Position numbers and translations under genes: made by a program. 64,000 nucleotides of DNA from Sinomonas terrae. Its GTDB lineage: Bacteria > Actinomycetota > Actinomycetes > Actinomycetales > Micrococcaceae. The stretch covers positions 3,596,001-3,660,000 of the forward strand of contig NZ_JAKZBV010000001.1 in the NCBI RefSeq assembly GCF_022539255.1, read 5' to 3'. Shown here one piece after another: positions 41,955-50,512 of the stretch (positions are counted from its first letter, which is position 1; each line of letters begins with the position of its first letter). The notes below the pieces were generated by a model that saw only the letters and a program-made list of their open reading frames with translations, did no database searches and was not told the DNA's origin.

Positions 41955-42755
41955 CTAGAGCATTACTCGGTTGGCAAGCACCGGGAGAGTTCGCCGCGCC
42001 TCCTCGACGGCGCTGGGATCGATGTCCGCGTACAGGATTTCGGGGCCGTCCCCCGCGCGTTCGATGAGCTTGCCGTAGGGGCTGACGACGGCGCTCCGGC
42101 CGATGCCGGTCGGGGCACCGCGCCGCGCATCGACTCCCGCTGCCGACGGGTCCGACTGACCGCACGCGAGCACATAGCTCGTCGTATCGGCGGCGCGGGC
42201 TCGCACGAGCAGGTCCCATTGCTCCGCCTTACCCGGGCCCGCGCCCCACGACGCACACACGATCTGAACTTGCGCTCCGGCCTCCGCGTTGGCAGTGAAG
42301 AGCGCCGGGAACCTCACGTCGTAGCAAGTCCCGAGGCCGAACGTGACCTCGTCGACCGTGAATTGGCGCGGCTCAGTGCCCGCCGTCACCGTATCCGACT
42401 CCTTGAAGCCGAAGGCGTCGTAAAGGTGGATCTTGTCGTAATGGGCATGGACGCCGCGCCCGTGGACGAGGAGCGTATTGCGCACCGTGTCCGCATCCCC
42501 CGGCGTGAACATGCCGACCACGACGACGACCCCCGCCTCGTCCGCGGCGGCGGCCACCGCCGTCGCCCACGGACCATCGAGCGGCTCCGCGATGTCGACG
42601 AGCGAGTTGCCGAAGGCGCGCATGCTCGCCTCGGGGAAGACGACGACGGCGGCCCGTCGCGCCGCGGCCTCCCGGATGCCGGCCCGGACGAGGTCGAGGT
42701 TCGCCGCGAGGTCGCGGCCGGTGGTCAGCTGGACGAGGGCGACACGCACGGCCAT
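41955..42755 (-). CDS. Carbon-nitrogen hydrolase (nitrilase superfamily)
   Basis: A 266-residue nitrilase-fold amidase. The catalytic triad is visible: glutamate in VFPEASM, lysine in HYDKIHLYD and cysteine in GLGTCYDVRFP. The motifs fit the branch containing omega-amidase and deaminated-glutathione amidase, but the exact substrate cannot be read from sequence. The ATG at 42755 overlaps the rlmB stop as TGATG, so translation is coupled. The 38 residues that could precede it are not used. Confidence 0.9.
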   Translation of the reverse strand: MAVRVALVQLTTGRDLAANLDLVRAGIREAAARRAAVVVFPEASMRAFGNSLVDIAEPLDGPWATAVAAAADEAGVVVVVGMFTPGDADTVRNTLLVHGRGVHAHYDKIHLYDAFGFKESDTVTAGTEPRQFTVDEVTFGLGTCYDVRFPALFTANAEAGAQVQIVCASWGAGPGKAEQWDLLVRARAADTTSYVLACGQSDPSAAGVDARRGAPTGIGRSAVVSPYGKLIERAGDGPEILYADIDPSAVEEARRTLPVLANRVML

Positions 42756-43753
42756 CAGCGAGTTCCGGCCCGTCGGGTCGAGACCTCGTAGAGCGAGATC
42801 GCGACGGCCATTCCGGCGTTGAGCGATTCCATGTGCGAGTCGATCGGAATCGAGACGATCTGGTCGCACAGCTCGCGGGTGAGGCGCGAGAGGCCCTTGC
42901 CCTCAGAGCCGACCACGAGGACGATCGGCTCCGTCGCGAGCTCGAGGCCCGGAAGCTTCACGTCCCCGTCCCCATCGAGCCCGAGCACGAAGTACCCTGC
43001 TTCCTTCGCCTGGCGCAGCACCGTGTTGAGGTTCGCGGCCTTGGCGACCGGAACACGCACCGCCGCCCCCGCACTCGTCTTCCACGCGGCGGCCGTCATC
43101 CCGACGCTGCGGCGCTCGGGCACGATCACGCCCTGGCCCGAGAACGATGAGACGGAGCGGATGATGGCGCCGAGGTTGCGCGGGTCCGTGATGCCGTCGA
43201 GGGCAACGAACAGCGGCATCGAGGAAATGTGGCCCTTGCGCCACTTCTCCATGGTTTCCTCGATGAGCTCGAACGCATCCGGGTATTCGTACTGCGGGAT
43301 CTGGAGCACGACGCCCTGATGGATCGCGTCGCCCGTCATGCGGTCGAGCTCAGGCTTCTGCGCCTCCAGCAGCGGGATCCCGGCCTCCGCGGCGAGCTTC
43401 ATGGACTCGCGGACGCGATCGTCCATCTCGATCCGCACGGCGACGTAGAGGGTCTTCGCGGGAACGCCCGCGCGGAGCGCCTCGACGACCGAGTTGCGGC
43501 CCGTGACCATCTCCTCCATGCCCTTAGGGCGGCCGCCGCCGCGACCCTCCGCTAGCCGGCCCGGCTGGCCCTGGCGCTTCGCGGCCGAACGCTCTGCGAG
43601 CTGCTTGGCCCGGTGTGCCTTGTGGTAGACGCGGTCCTCGGCCTTCGGCGTCGGGCCCTTGCCCTCGAGGGCCTTGCGCCCGTGGCCCCCCGTGCCGACG
43701 GTCGCGCCCTTCTTCTTGGTCTTGCGCGCTCCGGGGCGCCCGTTGACGGCCAT
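42755..43753 (-). CDS. rlmB: 23S rRNA 2'-O-ribose methyltransferase, SpoU family
   Basis: A 332-residue SPOUT methyltransferase. The first 75 residues or so are basic and disordered (Lys/Gly/Arg rich, as in actinobacterial RlmB). The substrate-binding domain follows from GRNSVVEALRAG. The knotted domain has its three motifs: NLGAIIRSV, VVGSEGKGLS and IPIDSHMESLNAGMAVAISL. It methylates G2251 in 23S rRNA by family precedent. It follows cysS without a gap, and the cysS-rlmB order is common in actinobacteria. Confidence 0.95.
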   Translation of the reverse strand: MAVNGRPGARKTKKKGATVGTGGHGRKALEGKGPTPKAEDRVYHKAHRAKQLAERSAAKRQGQPGRLAEGRGGGRPKGMEEMVTGRNSVVEALRAGVPAKTLYVAVRIEMDDRVRESMKLAAEAGIPLLEAQKPELDRMTGDAIHQGVVLQIPQYEYPDAFELIEETMEKWRKGHISSMPLFVALDGITDPRNLGAIIRSVSSFSGQGVIVPERRSVGMTAAAWKTSAGAAVRVPVAKAANLNTVLRQAKEAGYFVLGLDGDGDVKLPGLELATEPIVLVVGSEGKGLSRLTRELCDQIVSIPIDSHMESLNAGMAVAISLYEVSTRRAGTR

Positions 43754-45223
43754 CTATGCTCCCGTTCCGGTTGTGCTGATCTGGGGTTGCGCGAGGCTCC
43801 ATGTGGCCCCGTCGCTTGAGTCTTCAACGAGGATCCCGGCGGCGGAGAGCCTGTCGCGGATCGCATCCGCTGCTGACCAGTCCCTCGAAGCGCGGGCCTC
43901 TGCGCGTGCCTCGAGCTGCGCGGCGACCAGCGCACTCAGCGCGTGGTGCGCGGCGTCGTCGTACACGACGCCCACCGTGCCCGCGGCATCGAGGCCGAGC
44001 ACGGACGTCATCGCGAGGACCTCCGCGAGGGCCTCCGCCACCGCCTCGGAATCGCCCACGGCGAGCGCCGTGTTGCCCCGCCGCACGGTCTCGTGGAGGA
44101 CGGCGAGGGCTTGGGGAATGTTGAGGTCGTCGTCCATCGCCGCCGCGAAGGCTGAGGGCACCTGGCCCTCGCCGGCGCCGGTCACCTTGGACCGAGCCTT
44201 CTCGATGAACCCGTCGATGCGGTCGACGGCAGCCGCCGCCTCTTCGAGGGAGGTGGGCCGGTAGTCGAGGACCGAGCGGTAGTGCGCCTGGCCGAGGTAG
44301 TAGCGGACGACCCGCGGGCTCGCGAGCTCGAGCATCTCCGCCGGCGACACGACGTTGCCAATGGACTTCGACATCTTCTCGCCCTCGAAGGTGACCATGC
44401 CGTTGTGCATCCAGAAGTTCGCGAACCCGTCGCCTGCCGCCGTCGACTGCGCGAGCTCGTTCTCATGATGCGGGAAGCGCAGGTCGAGGCCTCCGCCGTG
44501 GATGTCGAAGCGCGGGCCGAGGTACTTCGTGGCCATCGCGGAGCACTCGAGGTGCCAGCCCGGCCGGCCGCGCCCCCAGGGGCTCGGCCAGCTCGCCGTC
44601 TCAGGCTCGCCGGCCTTGTGGCCCTTCCACAGCGCGAAGTCGCGCGGATCGTGCTTGCCCCGCGGGTCGGCGTCCGTGGCCGCCTGCATGTCGCCGATGC
44701 TCTGGTGAGTGAGCGAGCCGTACTCGGGCCACGAGCGGACATCGAAGTAGACGTCTCCGGAGCCGTCCTCCGCCGGGTACGCGTGGCCACGCTCGATGAG
44801 CCTCGCGATAAGCTCGTGCATCTCGGTCATGTGCCCGGTCGCACGCGGCTCATAGGTGGGGCGCTGCACGCCGAGGGTCTCGTACGCGCTCTCGAACTCC
44901 TGCTCGTAGCGATACGCGAGCGCGAACCACTGCTCGCGTGGGCGGTACGTGCCCTCGGGGACGAAGTCCGGCTCGAACGAGGCCTCGCTCTTGGCGAGGA
45001 TCTTGTCGTCGATGTCCGTCACGTTCCGCACCACGGTCGTCTCGAAGCCGCGGTGCACGAGCCACCGCGTGAGCTGGTCGAACACGATCGCAGACCGGAC
45101 GTGGCCCACGTGCGGCGAACCCTGCACCGTTGCACCGCAGTAGTAGACGCTCGCCTGACCGGGCACGAGCGGAATGAAGTCGCGGACTTCCTGGGTGGCG
45201 GAGTCGTAGAAGCGCAGGGTCAC
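43754..45223 (-). CDS. cysS: Cysteinyl-tRNA synthetase
   Basis: A 489-residue class I synthetase. The zinc cysteine lies in YYCGATVQG, the HIGH equivalent is PHVGHVRS, and the KMSKS loop is GEKMSKSIGN; HHENELAQS is also diagnostic. The GTG at 45223 overlaps the ispF stop as GTGA. The open frame continuing upstream to 45670 is antiparallel-free read-through of ispF in another frame and is not part of the protein. It charges tRNA-Cys and precedes rlmB. Confidence 0.97.
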   Translation of the reverse strand: MTLRFYDSATQEVRDFIPLVPGQASVYYCGATVQGSPHVGHVRSAIVFDQLTRWLVHRGFETTVVRNVTDIDDKILAKSEASFEPDFVPEGTYRPREQWFALAYRYEQEFESAYETLGVQRPTYEPRATGHMTEMHELIARLIERGHAYPAEDGSGDVYFDVRSWPEYGSLTHQSIGDMQAATDADPRGKHDPRDFALWKGHKAGEPETASWPSPWGRGRPGWHLECSAMATKYLGPRFDIHGGGLDLRFPHHENELAQSTAAGDGFANFWMHNGMVTFEGEKMSKSIGNVVSPAEMLELASPRVVRYYLGQAHYRSVLDYRPTSLEEAAAAVDRIDGFIEKARSKVTGAGEGQVPSAFAAAMDDDLNIPQALAVLHETVRRGNTALAVGDSEAVAEALAEVLAMTSVLGLDAAGTVGVVYDDAAHHALSALVAAQLEARAEARASRDWSAADAIRDRLSAAGILVEDSSDGATWSLAQPQISTTGTGA

Positions 45224-45741
45224 TTGATAAGGGTATCGGTCGCGACAGCCCCGGGCGGCGGCGTCGGGTAGACGAGCGCCGTCGCGACGGCGGCGACGCC
45301 TTCCCTCCTGCCGGTGAAGCCGAGGTGATCGCTCGTCGTGGCGGAAACGCTCACGGGTGCGCCGGCAGCCTCGGACAGAACACGCTGCGACTCCTCCCGG
45401 CGAGGTGCGAAGACCGGCCGCTGCGCGACGAACTGGACCGCGATATTCGCGATCTCGAAACCTGCGGCCCGGACAATTCGTGCGGCCTCGGCGAGCAGCG
45501 TCACCCCCGAAGCGCCGGCGTACTCGACACGCGCTGTCCCGAAGTGGGTCCCGAGATCGCCGACGCCGGCCGCCGAGAACAGCGCGTCCGCCGCGGCGTG
45601 GGCCACCGCGTCCCCGTCCGAGTGGCCAGCGAGTCCCCGCTCGCCCTCCCACAGGAGGCCGCCGAGCCACAGGGGCTGCGGCTCGTCCTCGGGGGCGTAG
45701 GCGTGGACGTCCACACCGATGCCGGTGCGCGGCACGATCAT
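45220..45741 (-). CDS. ispF: 2-C-methyl-D-erythritol 2,4-cyclodiphosphate synthase
   Basis: A 173-residue enzyme of the MEP isoprenoid pathway, acting two steps after IspD. The metal site is formed by GIGVDVHAY and GHSDGDAVAHAAADAL, and the C-terminal ATTSDHLGFTGR block is conserved. It overlaps ispD upstream and cysS downstream by four bases each, making ispD - ispF - cysS - rlmB a coupled run. Confidence 0.97.
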   Translation of the reverse strand: MIVPRTGIGVDVHAYAPEDEPQPLWLGGLLWEGERGLAGHSDGDAVAHAAADALFSAAGVGDLGTHFGTARVEYAGASGVTLLAEAARIVRAAGFEIANIAVQFVAQRPVFAPRREESQRVLSEAAGAPVSVSATTSDHLGFTGRREGVAAVATALVYPTPPPGAVATDTLIK

Positions 45742-46661
45742 GATGGCTCCTGGGTGGGGCTGGGCTGGGTGAGGATGGTGCCCGGGCTGCCCAGGCTGCT
45801 CACGAGGGTCTCGGCGAGCCGCAGGTCGAGCGGGGTCGTGATCTTGAGCGATCGGGCGTCGCCCCGGACCACATACACAGGGAGGCCGAGCGACTCGACG
45901 AGCATCGCATCGTCCGTGATGGCAGCGGCGCGCTCTTCGGACCAGGTCTGGGACGTCCGGTGCGCGCGGAGGAGGGTCTCGGCATCGAAGCCCTGCGGCG
46001 TCTGCACCGCGCGCAGCGTCTCCCTCGCGGGTGTTCCGGTGACGACCTCGTCAGCGACGGACGCCTCGTCGTCGACCGTCCGCGCGACGCTCTTGACCGT
46101 ATCGACGACCGGCACCGCGGGGATGACGGCGGCCGCTCCGTTCCGGAGCGCGGCGACCACCCGGTGGAAGACCTCGGGCGGCGTGAGGGGACGGGCGGCG
46201 TCGTGGACAAGGACATGAACTGTCCCGGGCTTCAACGCAGTTAGGGCGGACTGGACTGATTCTGCCCTCGTGGCCCCGCCCTGGACCACCGTGATCTCGG
46301 GCGCGCCCAGTTCCCTCGCCGTCCCCGCGGTGGCGCCCGGCTCGCTGGCGGCCGGCTCCGTGGTGGCTGGCTCCGTGGTGGCTGGCTCCGTGGTGGCTGG
46401 CTCAGTGGATGCCAGCTCTATAGCGAATGCGCGGCACACGGCCGCCAACTCGTCGTCGTCCGCGGGAACCGCGACACAGATCTGGCGAGCCGAACTGGCG
46501 GCGACCACTCCGCGGAGCGCGTGCAGCAGCATCGGCTCGCCACACACCGGCACGAGGGCCTTGGGCATGCCGTACCCGAGGCGCGTCCCTGCGCCGGCAG
46601 CAACAACGACGACGGCGACCGGCTCGGTGGGCGCGGAGGCGCTGGCGGTGGCTGCAGTCAC
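45738..46661 (-). CDS. ispD: 2-C-methyl-D-erythritol 4-phosphate cytidylyltransferase
   Basis: A 307-residue MEP-pathway enzyme that forms CDP-methylerythritol. The nucleotide motif AAGAGTRLGYGMPKAL is at about residues 21-36, and VHDAARPLTPP and TPQGFD appear later. It is about 70 residues longer than typical IspD. Most of the excess is an insertion at residues 84-118 (repeats of TTEPA, then a Gly/Ala stretch) between two core strands. It lies after the carD gene and a repeat-rich gap. Apart from the insertion the catalytic core looks complete. Confidence 0.95.
   Translation of the reverse strand: MTAATASASAPTEPVAVVVVAAGAGTRLGYGMPKALVPVCGEPMLLHALRGVVAASSARQICVAVPADDDELAAVCRAFAIELASTEPATTEPATTEPATTEPAASEPGATAGTARELGAPEITVVQGGATRAESVQSALTALKPGTVHVLVHDAARPLTPPEVFHRVVAALRNGAAAVIPAVPVVDTVKSVARTVDDEASVADEVVTGTPARETLRAVQTPQGFDAETLLRAHRTSQTWSEERAAAITDDAMLVESLGLPVYVVRGDARSLKITTPLDLRLAETLVSSLGSPGTILTQPSPTQEPS
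46353..46412 (-). repeat. 15-bp tandem repeat inside ispD
   Basis: Three identical 15-base units and a fourth degenerate one (plus-strand unit GGCTCCGTGGTGGCT) encode consecutive TTEPA pentapeptides. Unit length is a multiple of three, so copy-number changes keep the frame. Confidence 0.85.
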
Positions 46662-46929
46662 CCGGTCAGCCTAGCGCCCGACCGACCCCACCAACTTCTG
46701 CGCCGAACTCCCCAACCCTCACGCCGGTCTCCCCAACTCTCGCGCCGGGTTCCCCAACTTCCGGCCCGGCCCTCCCCAACTTCCGGCCCGGCCCTCCCCA
46801 ACTTCCTTGACGACGGAGGTCAACCGCGTGAGATTCGGGAGCTGATTCTGGGGACCCCGGAAGAGTAGCTGGGGAGGACGGCACAGAACCTGAGGAGGAC
46901 GGCCTCCTTTTTCCCCGCCCCTAGACACG
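46662..46929. repeat. carD-ispD intergenic region with 21-22-bp tandem repeats
   Basis: No gene is seen. Units beginning CCCCAAC start at 46710, 46731, 46752, 46774 and 46796, each continuing with a CCGG-rich half. Two consecutive 22-base units are identical. The spacing is two DNA helical turns. Further right, GGAGG-ACGG-CCTCC followed by TTTTT (46894-46912) looks like a plus-strand terminator although no plus-strand gene precedes it. Confidence 0.75.
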
Positions 46930-46962
46930 AAAAGGCCCCTACAGCCTTCGCTGCAGGGGCCC
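46930..46962 (-). terminator. Terminator of carD
   Basis: On the minus strand GGCCCCTGCAG and CTGTAGGGGCC pair across a short loop and are followed by TTTTC. It lies about 20 bases after the carD stop, so ispD needs its own promoter or read-through. Confidence 0.88.
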
Positions 46963-46978
46963 CACGAGAGCCTGAAAC

Positions 46979-47461
46979 TCAGGACGCAAGAACCTCGTCG
47001 AGGACACTCGCGGCCTGTTCCTCATCCGTCTTCTCAGCGAGCGCGAGCTCGGAGATGAGGATCTGACGGGCCTTGGCCAACATCCGCTTCTCACCGGCAG
47101 AGAGGCCACGATCCTGATCGCGACGCCACAGGTCGCGGACGACCTCGGCAACCTTGATGACATCGCCCGAGGCGAGCTTCTCAAGATTCGCCTTGTAACG
47201 GCGGGACCAGTTGGTGGGCTCTTCGGTGAATTCGGCACGAAGGACGTCGAAAACGTGCTCGAGCCCTTCCTTGCCCACAACATCGCGGACTCCTACGAGA
47301 TCCACGTTTTCAGCTGGTACTTCAATCGTTAGATCACCCTGTGCCACTTTGAGCTTGAGGTACATCTTCTCTTCGCCCTTGATAGTGCGCATTTTGATCT
47401 CTTCGATCTTGGCTGCACCGTGGTGGGGGTAAACAACCGTCTCGCCAACCTCAAAAACCAT
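46979..47461 (-). CDS. carD: CarD-family RNA polymerase-binding regulator
   Basis: A 160-residue CarD protein. The N-terminal RNA-polymerase-interaction domain starts FEVGETVVYPHHGAAKI, and the C-terminal helical DNA-binding part has NWSRRYKANLEKLASGD and RGLSAGEKRML. It stabilises open complexes, notably at rRNA promoters in actinobacteria. The ATG at 47461 is selected from homologues and AAGGGG upstream; the 50 extra upstream residues in frame are not coding. It is divergent from a lipoprotein gene and ends in a clear terminator. Confidence 0.96.
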   Translation of the reverse strand: MVFEVGETVVYPHHGAAKIEEIKMRTIKGEEKMYLKLKVAQGDLTIEVPAENVDLVGVRDVVGKEGLEHVFDVLRAEFTEEPTNWSRRYKANLEKLASGDVIKVAEVVRDLWRRDQDRGLSAGEKRMLAKARQILISELALAEKTDEEQAASVLDEVLAS

Positions 47462-47709
47462 GTGGACATTCCCCTTTCCCGCAAGCCAGTCTATCACGTC
47501 CGATAGTCCGATCCGGGCCCGGGACGGCCCGCGATCGGCGGAATCACGCGGGAGAGCGGTTGCTGGAGTACGACGGCGGGGGGTTGACGAATCTTCAAGA
47601 AAGTGCTTCACGTCACGAGGTTGCCGCGCTGCGGAATCTACGATCTGTCGAAATTCGGGCTACGCTAGGGGCGACCAGACCTCTTACACCCATCCAACAG
47701 GAGCGAGCT

Positions 47710-48324
47710 GTGCGTTTCACTGCTTCGACCCCCGCCAAGCGGGTTGCCCTCGTGGCTGCCATCGGCGTGGGCCTGCTGACGGCCACCGGCTGCGGATATA
47801 TCAACCCGCAGCAGACCGCCTCACCGTACGCGGCGTCTGACGGCATTGATGCCAACGTCGGATCCCTCCAGCTGCGCAACGCACTCATCGCCTCCGCCGG
47901 CAACGCAGGCTCCTCCCCGACGCCGAGCGCCGGCGCCCCCGGCCGGATGCTTGGCAGCCTCTACAACACCTCCTCGAATGACCTCTCGGTCACGATGACG
48001 ACGCCTGGCCAGAGCACGGTCAGCCTGACCGTCCCGAGCAACGGCACCGTCCGGCTCGAGGACAATCCGACGCCGGCTGACTTCGCGAACGTGGGCGGCG
48101 TCCCAGGTTCGCTCGTGAGCGTCAAGGTCTCCGACGGCACCTCGACGCAAGACGTTCAGATCCCGGTCCTCGACGGGACGCTAGAGCAGTACCGCCAGTT
48201 CCTTCCGTCGCCGTCCGCGAAGGCGACGAGCTCGGCCACCGCTGGCGCTACCAACACGGCTACCTCCAGCACGGCCACCTCCAGCGCGTCCACCGCGACG
48301 CCGTCGGCCACAGCCAGCCACTGA
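47710..48324 (+). CDS. Putative lipoprotein of unknown function
   Basis: A 204-residue secreted protein. A signal peptide (about residues 9-27) ends in TATGC, giving lipidated Cys28 by a slightly non-standard lipobox. The mature domain has a beta-rich central part (VTMTTPGQSTVSLTVPSNG) that resembles a small copper-chaperone-like or Ig-like fold only loosely. The last 40 residues are a Ser/Thr/Ala low-complexity tail. The GTG at 47710 with AGGAG upstream is the start. Homologues are common beside carD in Micrococcaceae by my recollection, but no function is assigned. Confidence 0.8.
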   Translation: MRFTASTPAKRVALVAAIGVGLLTATGCGYINPQQTASPYAASDGIDANVGSLQLRNALIASAGNAGSSPTPSAGAPGRMLGSLYNTSSNDLSVTMTTPGQSTVSLTVPSNGTVRLEDNPTPADFANVGGVPGSLVSVKVSDGTSTQDVQIPVLDGTLEQYRQFLPSPSAKATSSATAGATNTATSSTATSSASTATPSATASH

Positions 48325-48363
48325 CCAGCCAGCCACTGAAGAAGGCTGACGAGCCAACGCGAC

Positions 48364-48411
48364 AACGACGACGGCCGCTCACCCCACGCGGGGTGAGCGG
48401 CCGTCGTCGTT
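48364..48411. terminator. Bidirectional terminator between lipoprotein and regX3 genes
   Basis: A perfect 22-bp stem (64-85 paired with 90-111, counting from 48300) with a four-base loop lies between two convergent genes. It is flanked by AA and TT, so it can act in both directions. Its arm contains GACGACGGCCGCTCACC. Confidence 0.88.
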
Positions 48412-48439
48412 CGTTGACTCGCTCAGCCGGCCCCGCGGA

Positions 48440-49120
48440 TCAGGGTTCGAACTTGTAGCCGAGGCCGCGGACGGTGACGAGATAGCGCGGGCTCGAAGGG
48501 TCCGGCTCGATCTTGCTCCGGAGTCGCTTGACGTGGACGTCGAGGGTCTTTGTGTCCCCCACGTAGTCGGAGCCCCACACCCGGTCGATGAGCTGACCGC
48601 GGGTGAGCACCCGGCCCGAGTTGCGGAGCAGCATCTCGAGCAGCTCGAATTCCTTGAGCGGAAGGGCCACCTGCTCGCCCTCGACACTCACGACGTGCCG
48701 CTCAACATCCATGCGCACCGGCCCCGCCTGGACTGTGGAGGAGATGAGCTCCTCCGGTTCGCCGTGGCGGCGCAAGACGGCGCGAACCCGGGCGACGAGC
48801 TCGCGGGACGAGTACGGCTTGGTGACGTAGTCGTCGGCTCCGAGTTCAAGCCCCACGACCTTGTCGATCTCCGAGTCCTTGGCGGTCAGCATGATCACCG
48901 GGACGTTCGAGCGCTGCCGGAGCTGGCGGCACACCTCGGTTCCGGGGGTGCCGGGAAGCTGGAGGTCGAGCAGCACAAGGTCGGCTCCGTTGCGGTCGAA
49001 CTCGACGAGAGCGTCGTTGCCGTTGTCAACGACCTCCACCTCGTAGCCTTCCTTGCCGAGGAGGAAGGAAAGCGGGTCGCTGAACGACTCTTCGTCCTCC
49101 ACGATCAAGATCCTGCTCAA
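48440..49120 (-). CDS. regX3: OmpR/PhoB-type response regulator (RegX3)
   Basis: A 226-residue regulator. The receiver domain has the acidic cluster VEDEES and the phosphorylation site Asp52 in LVLLDLQLPG. The C-terminal winged helix ends in TVRGLGYKFEP. It should bind PHO-box repeats to control phosphate-starvation genes. It overlaps senX3 by four bases, and its neighbourhood (gpmA near, phoU divergent) matches the mycobacterial senX3-regX3 locus. Confidence 0.95.
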   Translation of the reverse strand: MSRILIVEDEESFSDPLSFLLGKEGYEVEVVDNGNDALVEFDRNGADLVLLDLQLPGTPGTEVCRQLRQRSNVPVIMLTAKDSEIDKVVGLELGADDYVTKPYSSRELVARVRAVLRRHGEPEELISSTVQAGPVRMDVERHVVSVEGEQVALPLKEFELLEMLLRNSGRVLTRGQLIDRVWGSDYVGDTKTLDVHVKRLRSKIEPDPSSPRYLVTVRGLGYKFEP

Positions 49121-50298
49121 GCCATTGCTCCTTGTTCCGGGGGCCGGGCGGCCCCTTTGTCATGTTCTTGGTCTTCGTCCATCTCGGGCAGCCGCACGGT
49201 GAACGTAGAGCCCTTGCCGAGCTGCGACCACACGGTCACCTCGCCTCCATGGTTCTCCACGACGTGCTTGACGATGCTCAGGCCGAGGCCCGTGCCGCCC
49301 GTCTGCCGCGACCTGGCCGCATCCACCCGGTAGAAGCGCTCGAACACGCGCTCCTGGTCCTCGGGCCGCAGGCCCTCGCCCTGATCCGTGACCGAGACGG
49401 ACACGAGACCGTCCTTGTCGCGCACGCCGACACCGACCTTGGTGTTCTCAGGCGAGTAGCGGATCGCGTTGTCGATGAGGTTGCGGAACGCATTCACGAG
49501 CAGGTCGGGGTCCCCATAGACCTTGCGCTGGCTCGATCCGCCGACGACGACGGAGATGCCCTTCGTCTCTGCCGCGAGCCTGGAGCGGTCGACGGCGTCC
49601 GCCACGACTTCGTTGATGTCGACGACCTTGCCCTGATGGACGATGTCCGCTCCCTGGAGCCGCGAGAGCTCGATGATGTCCTGGACGAGGGCCGCGAGGC
49701 GCGTGGACTCCTTGTGCATCCGCTGCGCGAAACGGCGGACGGCGTCCTCGTCGTCCGGGCTGGCCTCGAGCGCCTCCGCGAGGAGGGAAATCGCGCCGAC
49801 CGGCGTCTTGAGCTCGTGCGAAACGTTCGCGACGAAGTCGTTGCGGATGCGTTCTGTGCGGGTGATCTCGGTGCGGTCGTCGGCGAGCAGGAGGATGTAC
49901 TCCTCGCCGAGCATCGCCGCGCGGACCTGGATGATGATGGTCCCCTGCCCGAGAGGACCGCGTGGGAGTTCGAGCTGCTGTTCGATGACGACGCCGTTGC
50001 CACGCACCTTCGCCGTCATCTCGAGGAGCTCCCGGTGGACGACCGTGTGCCCGCGGACCAGGCCGTACGCATAGGCAGCCGGGCTCGCGCGGACGACGCT
50101 GTCGATGGCGTCGACGACGACGAAGGCCTTGCCGAGGACGGACAGCACGTCGGCCGCCCCGTCTGGGAACGATGCCTCGCCCGGGCCTTCCTCGAGCAGC
50201 GCCCGCTGGCGCTCGCTTGCGCGGAACGCGAGGACGCCGAAGGCGCCGAAGGACAGGCCGACAAGACCCGCCACGATGCCGACGACGAGAGGATCCAC
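49117..50298 (-). CDS. senX3: Sensor histidine kinase SenX3
   Basis: A 393-residue membrane kinase with one N-terminal helix (about 4-26), a PAS-like region, the dimerisation histidine at 161 in NVSHELKTPVG, and the ATP-binding blocks N (NLIDNAIRYSP), G1 (VTDQGEGL) and G2 (GGTGLGLSIV). It phosphorylates RegX3 when phosphate is scarce. The start at 50298 is preceded by a 214-base region shared with phoU. Confidence 0.95.
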   Translation of the reverse strand: MDPLVVGIVAGLVGLSFGAFGVLAFRASERQRALLEEGPGEASFPDGAADVLSVLGKAFVVVDAIDSVVRASPAAYAYGLVRGHTVVHRELLEMTAKVRGNGVVIEQQLELPRGPLGQGTIIIQVRAAMLGEEYILLLADDRTEITRTERIRNDFVANVSHELKTPVGAISLLAEALEASPDDEDAVRRFAQRMHKESTRLAALVQDIIELSRLQGADIVHQGKVVDINEVVADAVDRSRLAAETKGISVVVGGSSQRKVYGDPDLLVNAFRNLIDNAIRYSPENTKVGVGVRDKDGLVSVSVTDQGEGLRPEDQERVFERFYRVDAARSRQTGGTGLGLSIVKHVVENHGGEVTVWSQLGKGSTFTVRLPEMDEDQEHDKGAARPPEQGAMA

Positions 50299-50358
50299 AC
50301 CTTTAGCTTAGAGGCCGCATGGAGGCCCGCCGCTCGGGATTGGCGTGCTGAGACCGCG

Positions 50359-50402
50359 GTTCACGTATCGTTCATTTCAGGGCAGACAAGTATTCATCTG
50401 CC
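50359..50402 (+). promoter_or_regulatory. PHO-box-like 11-bp direct repeats between senX3 and phoU
   Basis: GTTCA recurs exactly 11 bases apart (50359 and 50370), and ATTCA follows two periods later (50392), matching the 11-base direct-repeat units bound by RegX3/PhoP in actinobacteria. The third unit is degenerate. It likely controls senX3-regX3, phoU, or both. Confidence 0.6.
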
Positions 50403-50512
50403 GCTGAGAGTGTGACGAGTCGGAGTGCCCCGAGGGGCAGAAGGCGCGGTGACGGGACGGCATTCCCCCGCCCGTGCGCGTCGAGACGGAGCACTGAGGA
50501 AAGGACACCGCC

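Noticed and set aside
43754..45670. A 638-residue CysS with a long N-terminal extension
   Set aside because: The extra 149 codons lie in another frame of ispF; the GTG at 45223 gives the normal length and a coupled GTGA overlap.
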